From positions 3,658,001 to 3,722,000 of the forward strand of contig JBANDB010000003.1 in assembly GCA_037576215.1 (NCBI GenBank): 64,000 nucleotides of DNA, in the 5' to 3' direction. The stretch comes from Armillaria gallica (Eukaryota > Basidiomycota > Agaricomycetes > Agaricales > Physalacriaceae). The notes below the pieces were generated by a model. The model saw nothing but the letters and a program-made list of their open reading frames with translations, was not told the origin of the DNA and made no database searches. A program made the position numbers and the translations under genes. Shown piece by piece: positions 59,601 to 64,000 of this stretch. The stretch's first letter is position 1. Each line of letters starts with the position of its first letter.

Positions 59601-61861
59601 TATCCTAGGCGCGTAATGATAGTCGTAAAACCATCCCCACGACGCCACTCCGCTATAATAGTAATGCATGACCCATTGAAGACCCTCTACATATCGATAT
59701 GTAAGAGCGCCCATTGCATTCGGATCATCATATGATATGTCTAGCTTTCCCTGATATTGGCATTTAACCAATGCCTCGAAGTTAGATCAAAAGCCGCACC
59801 TTGTAGTAATTCCGTTTCCATTCATCCATTTTTTCCCGGATAGATCGTTCATGTCTTGCATCAAAGCCCCCATCTTCATCCTCATCCATCACAGGCGCCT
59901 TTGCATACTTCTTCAAGATCCTTTCAATAGCAGCTTTACTTTCTTCGTCTTCTTCATCGACGTCTTCCCATTCTTCCTCATCGACATCCTCCTTCTTGCC
60001 ATCCTCCTGTCCATCCTCCTTCAGGGAAGATGTCTCCTCAAAAGCGCCCGGAAACCTCAAGGTAACCAAATTCACGTTTTCGTCGTACTCGTCCCACGTG
60101 ATAGACAAATGGAGTTCATCTGCCAAAGAACTAATAAATTTCCGTTCCCGCGCAGGAAAGTCGTTCGGCAGCGCCAGTTTGCCCTTCTTGTTATTGCCCA
60201 GCACAAACTCGTGGACCTTCTCAAAAATCACGCGCTGCGGTCGCGTCAATACTGCAAATAAGAATAAGCGTGCATAAACGAATAGTGATACTTCAGCGCA
60301 CCCAATTTTGACCGTTTACGGGCCAATTCCATCTCATGTACATGTTTAATTTGCTTTCCCTTGTACCAGTTTAGGTCCGCGTACTCCTTCTCGAATACTT
60401 CCTGCTCCCACTTGGCCATTTCATCCAAGACCACTTGAAGCCGCAGCAGGTTGATTTTCCCTGCTTCATTGAGATATCCATCTAGCGATACGTCAGATGT
60501 ATATTGCGGCGTTAAACAGTAGAGGCAAACCTAGTCCAGGTAAAACCGTCTTATATACGTCAAACAGTTTCTCCAGGCCGTTCTCATGTATGTGGAGATC
60601 GGGTAAGTTTGGGAGAAAATCATTGCCCACAAATACGGCCAGAAGAACGAAGTCATCAATGACACGTTCGAGGCTATAGGGAAATGGCAGCCGGTGTTCG
60701 ATTTCGCGGAATTCAAGATCAAGGTATTCCCTCATGAGAGATATATGCAATAAATAAAAGTTGATACTTTCCAAACTATGACTTCGTGAGTGAACCGGGT
60801 CAAAAAAAAGAGAGATGAGCGCGCACTTGGTTCCACCTTTCTTCTTCGACGCCGGGCCAAATTTGACTTCTTCACGCAACAAACAAAAATGTGGATCGTG
60901 GCTCAACAAGCCAAGCATGATAAGGTCGGCATCCAGGCCATAAAGACAATGTCGGACGTTGGGATTGTAATCTGGTTGTGCCCGAGAGAGTCGAATGTAC
61001 TCCATGATCTTATGTTCACCTTCGCCCGGAACTTCATGTCCGGACAAAACCACTTGAACGTTCCGCCAATTTGAGTCTTCAGTTATCTTTTTGTTCACAA
61101 AATAACGTAGTTGTTCGGATAAACGGGTCATGAAAGGCGTCCCTGAATCATTGTCAGGCCACAAAATGAGGACAGAGAGGGAAGCTCACCAGGTGTGATA
61201 CAATTACTGTCAAATGCTTTCTCCTCTGGCAGTTTCTCCCCCTTGGCCAAGGCCTTCTCTCTCAATTCTTTCGCCTCCTTTACCGCCCTGAACCGCCGAC
61301 TTCGTTGTTGGTTCATCTTGGCGCGCGGGGCAACACCATCAACAGCCATGAAGAAGAGTTTTTTTGGCTTTATCTTTCCGAAAAGATGGTCGACATACGC
61401 GAAAATAGACGTGAATATTTGTTCCTCTGAGAGTCGGAAATGGGCATCATCGTCGTTCGGATGTGAGCCTAGAGATGTGTTACGCTAAGTCCCGGGACAT
61501 TCATCAATGAAAAACGAACAGTTGTGAATGATTGCGTTGAAGTCCAGGTAGAGATTGTCTGTACAAACGGTTTGGTCAACGAGGCGGTTTCAGGATAGCG
61601 AAATAGAGCTTGCCAAATTCAGGTATCTTATTTTCCTGAATAAGCTGGGACGTTAGCGGATAACGCTCTCTGAGAGACTGTCAGTGTAGTTCGGCAATGT
61701 GTTATTCCCGGAGCCACGCACGATATGTATCTGAAAAACTGAACATGGACAGGTCACTTTGTACTTCGGTCTACCAGCCATTTGCAAAAGACACGAACCT
61801 TGGGAATACCTAGGTTTTGTGTCAAAAATAATAACATGGAATGGCTGCTTGACTTACCCAT
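56606..61861 (-). CDS. xrn1: 5'-3' exoribonuclease Xrn1 (Kem1)
   Basis: Cytoplasmic exonuclease of decapped mRNA, 1401 aa. Exons: 61861-61858, 61809-61799, 61738-61722, 61669-61614, 61558-61520, 61468-61190, 61142-60827, 60775-60531, 60481-60302, 60251-59800, 59750-59597, 59540-59419, 59366-59222, 59168-58521, 58468-58218, 58156-57863, 57806-57767, 57719-57586, 57532-57240, 57182-56982, 56930-56606; every phase closes. The first four exons (4, 11, 17, 56 nt) read [20 protein letters not shown]. Then [69 protein letters not shown] and [15 protein letters not shown] (Mg-binding acidic residues). Downstream are the D1-D3 regions ([35 protein letters not shown]) and an RGG-rich tail ([19 protein letters not shown]). 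Intron 4 is GC-AG. Confidence 0.95.
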
Positions 61862-62486
61862 CGTCGTAAATGCTTGTAGTGGCAGGTAGCAGCGAGGCAG
61901 TTAGGATTGGAAGAGTTCAGCAGGTTGATGACTCATCGATTTGCTTCACAATCTGGTGACAAACAATGCGCGATCGCGTGTCTCGACTCAGGACGTCTCG
62001 GTAAAACGAAATATTCGTGCATCAATTTGGAAAGCCAACAGATTTTGGAGCAATGAGAAATTAGTACCCTTTCTAACATTCACATCGGACTGACTTTTGA
62101 AACTGTGCTCTATATTCTTAGCATGCCACGGAGTGGTCCAGTGTAGCAATACATTGATGCAGAAGTTCAGAAGAAATATTACATCATCTACCGCAGGACA
62201 CTAGATTCTGAAAGAAGAGACTCTTCAGACTCACGAACGCCAGTGCTTAGTTCCGAGAAATACGGAGCAAACATGGATACAATTTGACGTCAGAGATAGG
62301 ACAGACACAGGCAAATCGTGAGATTTACAGCCAAGGGTACGAAGCAGGCAATGACAACAAAGAGCTACAAAGTCCAACACGGCAGACCAGAATCCAGAAC
62401 ATAAGCAACATCGTGAACGTATTGAGCAAGGAATGAGACATGCAGCAGGGTCCAGAAGCAAACAGTCATGTAGAAGCGACCGGAAA
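61862..62486. other. Intergenic, no gene seen
   Basis: 625 bp between the xrn1 start and the 3' end of the next minus-strand gene; should contain the xrn1 promoter. No TATA box and no credible frame. Confidence 0.5.
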
Positions 62487-62979
62487 TCAAAGGTCGCTGC
62501 TGGGGGCGCTCTCCTTGTCTGATGAGCGCGGTGGTGACGACGACGACGACGGCTCGGATGATGAGCCAGGCTTAGCAGCCTTTTTCTTCTTCGGTCTCGG
62601 AGCCTTGCCTCGGTTGGGATTCTCAGGAGAGTCTCTCCATATTACAGCAACCTGGATGTATGCGCATATAGTCGGGTAGAGACACGAAGCAAACCGAGAA
62701 CGAACCTCCTTCATCGCATCCGTGGCGGATCTATCAGGATTCTGTACCTTCCAAAGCTTCAATTGGACCGACATGAACTGTTGGTATTTTGAAGGTTCGC
62801 GTGGAATCTTGTCTTCCTTGACTGCCCTGGAATGGGCGTAATGTCGACGAGTGAAAGGCGCATATACTCACCAGTTTTGGTCTTGGTGGACGCGGCTTTG
62901 ACAGAGGAATCTAAGAGAAAGTGAGTAGCCAGTTTTTTGAGAGAGGCACAGAACTAATACCTTTGATAGCTTTCGGCAT
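62487..62979 (-). CDS. Small YABBY/HMG-box-like nuclear protein
   Basis: 112 aa in four exons: 62979-62961, 62910-62872, 62821-62706 and 62651-62487. A central helical domain reads PREPSKYQQFMSVQLKLWKV, then NPDRSATDAMKEVAVIWRDS and PENPNRGK, resembling the short HMG-like domain shared by plant YABBY and small fungal proteins. It is followed by a basic patch (PRPKKKKAAKP, likely nuclear localisation) and a Ser/Pro tail. Exon 3 uses the acceptor GGGCAG at 62822; the AG a few bases before it would shift the frame. Probable DNA-binding architectural factor; inferred from similarity only. Confidence 0.8.
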
Positions 62980-63249
62980 GACTGACACGACTTTGGGGGT
63001 ACTTGGAGAGAGATGGCGGTGGTACGAGGTTAAGCTGAGACGCGTCAAAAAATGGAAGCGCGTCAGACTCATACGTGTTTCAAGTTGATCACGTGAATGT
63101 GGTCTGTGCGCAACACGTGTAATTCAAAGTCCGCTGATGTCAGTATTTCAACTCGACTCGACTGCGTAACGACACCCAGTAACGTCCGCCCTTTCGGGTT
63201 CTATTTTCGCTCTTATTTTTTTCCCTCCCGAGGCAATTCTCTTTTTGGC
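62980..63249. promoter_or_regulatory. Divergent promoter region
   Basis: 270 bp between the YABBY-like gene (minus) and the secreted protein gene (plus). No TATA box recognised. Confidence 0.45.
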
Positions 63250-64000
63250 ATGGCCGCCGTCATTCTTTCTTTTGCAGTCGCTGCGCTTTCGGCCCCCTCC
63301 GTTGTAGCCCAAGCTGTTACTGGGACTTTTCCCGCAACGCCCCTAGCATCGAAGCATTATGCTTACCCTTCTGAAATAGTACGCTTCACATTCTTCACAT
63401 CTGCATTCTTGATTTTGAGCGCAAATCATAGCCCTATAAAGTTGATACCGATGAAGGCCTGATTCGTGGAACCCAATTTGGTTACAACCAGTGCAACTCG
63501 ACCACAGAAAACCAAGACTCGCTTTGCCAAACGTCTTTTTTGAACGCCCTTGATGGTAAATATCTCTGCTTTGTCTACGCTTTCTCTTTCTAAGACTCCA
63601 TTCAAAGATTTCTGCCTGTGGGCTCCCTCTAAGCCAAACAGCACCATCGCCGACACTGAGGGCGAAGAGGTTGCGTGGTGTACCAAAAAAGGCCGTGGGA
63701 CACGTTTGATGCCAGAGGGTACTTTGAAAGGTGTTCAGTTCATGAAGACACCTGGGTATCTTCAGGTTGTTGGTTTCATTGACCAGACAAAAATTAATAT
63801 CCAAGATGGCGATTTCGGAGGTGAACTTGATCCTCATGGTGCTGATCTCGTAAGTCCACCCGTCCTTTACAACATTCTCCATATTGATAGTCATTTTTAG
63901 CGTGGAAACCCTATGGGCGGTCTCGTGTACAGTTTCGGCTGGAGCGGTAACAACAATACTTTCACGCAAGCTATTGAATGGCACAAGTGCGCCTTTCTCT
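63250..64000 (+). CDS. Secreted protein of the 'macrofage activating glycoprotein' type, 3'-truncated by window end
   Basis: Exons 63250-63378, 63432-63555, 63608-63849 and 63901-63986, after which the window ends inside an intron (donor GTGCGC at 63987). Signal peptide MAAVILSFAVAALSAPSVVA. The mature part reads DEGLIRGTQFGYNQCNSTTE, FCLWAPSKPNSTIADTEGEE, VAWCTKKGRGTRLMPEG, GVQFMKTPGYLQVVGFIDQT and DPHGADLRGNPMGGLVYS. These match a widespread Agaricomycete secreted family often annotated as macrofage activating glycoprotein; its molecular role is unknown. N-glycosylation sequons are present (NST, NNT). At most the first half of the protein is visible. Confidence 0.88.

Noticed and set aside
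60302..60313. Xrn1 intron starting at GTCAAA (60312)
   Set aside because: Gives the wrong phase for the next exon; the donor GTGCGC after 60302 keeps the frame and continues the conserved sequence.
1..64000. tRNA, rRNA and CRISPR
   Set aside because: No cloverleaf consensus boxes, rRNA segments or regularly spaced repeats were found; CRISPR is not expected in a fungal nuclear genome.

Overview
The window is nuclear DNA of a filamentous basidiomycete, most likely an Agaricomycete. Genes are dense and intron-rich, with introns of about 46-60 nt, GT(R)NGT donors, CTRAY branch sites and very short exons. Gene content fits this: a classical fungal laccase, a fungal O-methyltransferase, a phi-type GST, cysteine-rich secreted proteins, and conserved eukaryotic genes. 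I rebuilt 23 complete spliced gene models whose exon phases all close, plus one gene cut by the right edge. The species cannot be named from the sequence alone.

Layout. 0-14 kb: a rearranged array of two small secreted protein families. Family 1 (HsbA-like) has three intact copies. Family 2 (Cys/Trp-rich) has two intact copies and two relics. They sit in a large inverted repeat (about 1-2850 against 8880-11705) plus a further tandem unit, and bracket a housekeeping island: divergent ribosomal protein genes eS17 and uS8, a CTP-dependent diacylglycerol kinase, and a J-domain protein starting 7 bp after the kinase stop. A 68-bp hairpin mobile element lies between the two divergent family-2 genes. 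14-24.5 kb: a segmental duplication of a tail-to-tail gene pair (type II membrane glycosyltransferase-like gene and a 389-aa uncharacterised gene). Each copy keeps a different intact gene. Between the copies lie a 973-bp TIR element, a multi-pass membrane protein gene and a kinase relic.

24.7-43 kb: laccase, about 4 kb of gene-poor DNA, an O-methyltransferase lacking the usual catalytic His, an NAD(P)-binding protein, a Dsn1/Mis13 kinetochore protein, a DHHC palmitoyltransferase that appears to need a single-nucleotide exon, mitochondrial Lon protease, and a GST. 43-54 kb: two gene-poor stretches around a Pro/Ser-rich unknown protein and a three-repeat Myb factor. 54-64 kb: GMP synthase, a 21-exon XRN1, a small YABBY/HMG-like protein, and the start of a secreted protein of the type annotated as macrofage activating glycoprotein.

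The secreted protein genes, laccase and last gene suggest an extracellular-interaction and lignocellulose lifestyle; the rest is core metabolism, translation, RNA decay, chromosome segregation and mitochondrial proteostasis. No tRNA, rRNA or CRISPR was seen. Exon coordinates come from reading splice signals and protein conservation by eye; no transcript data were available.
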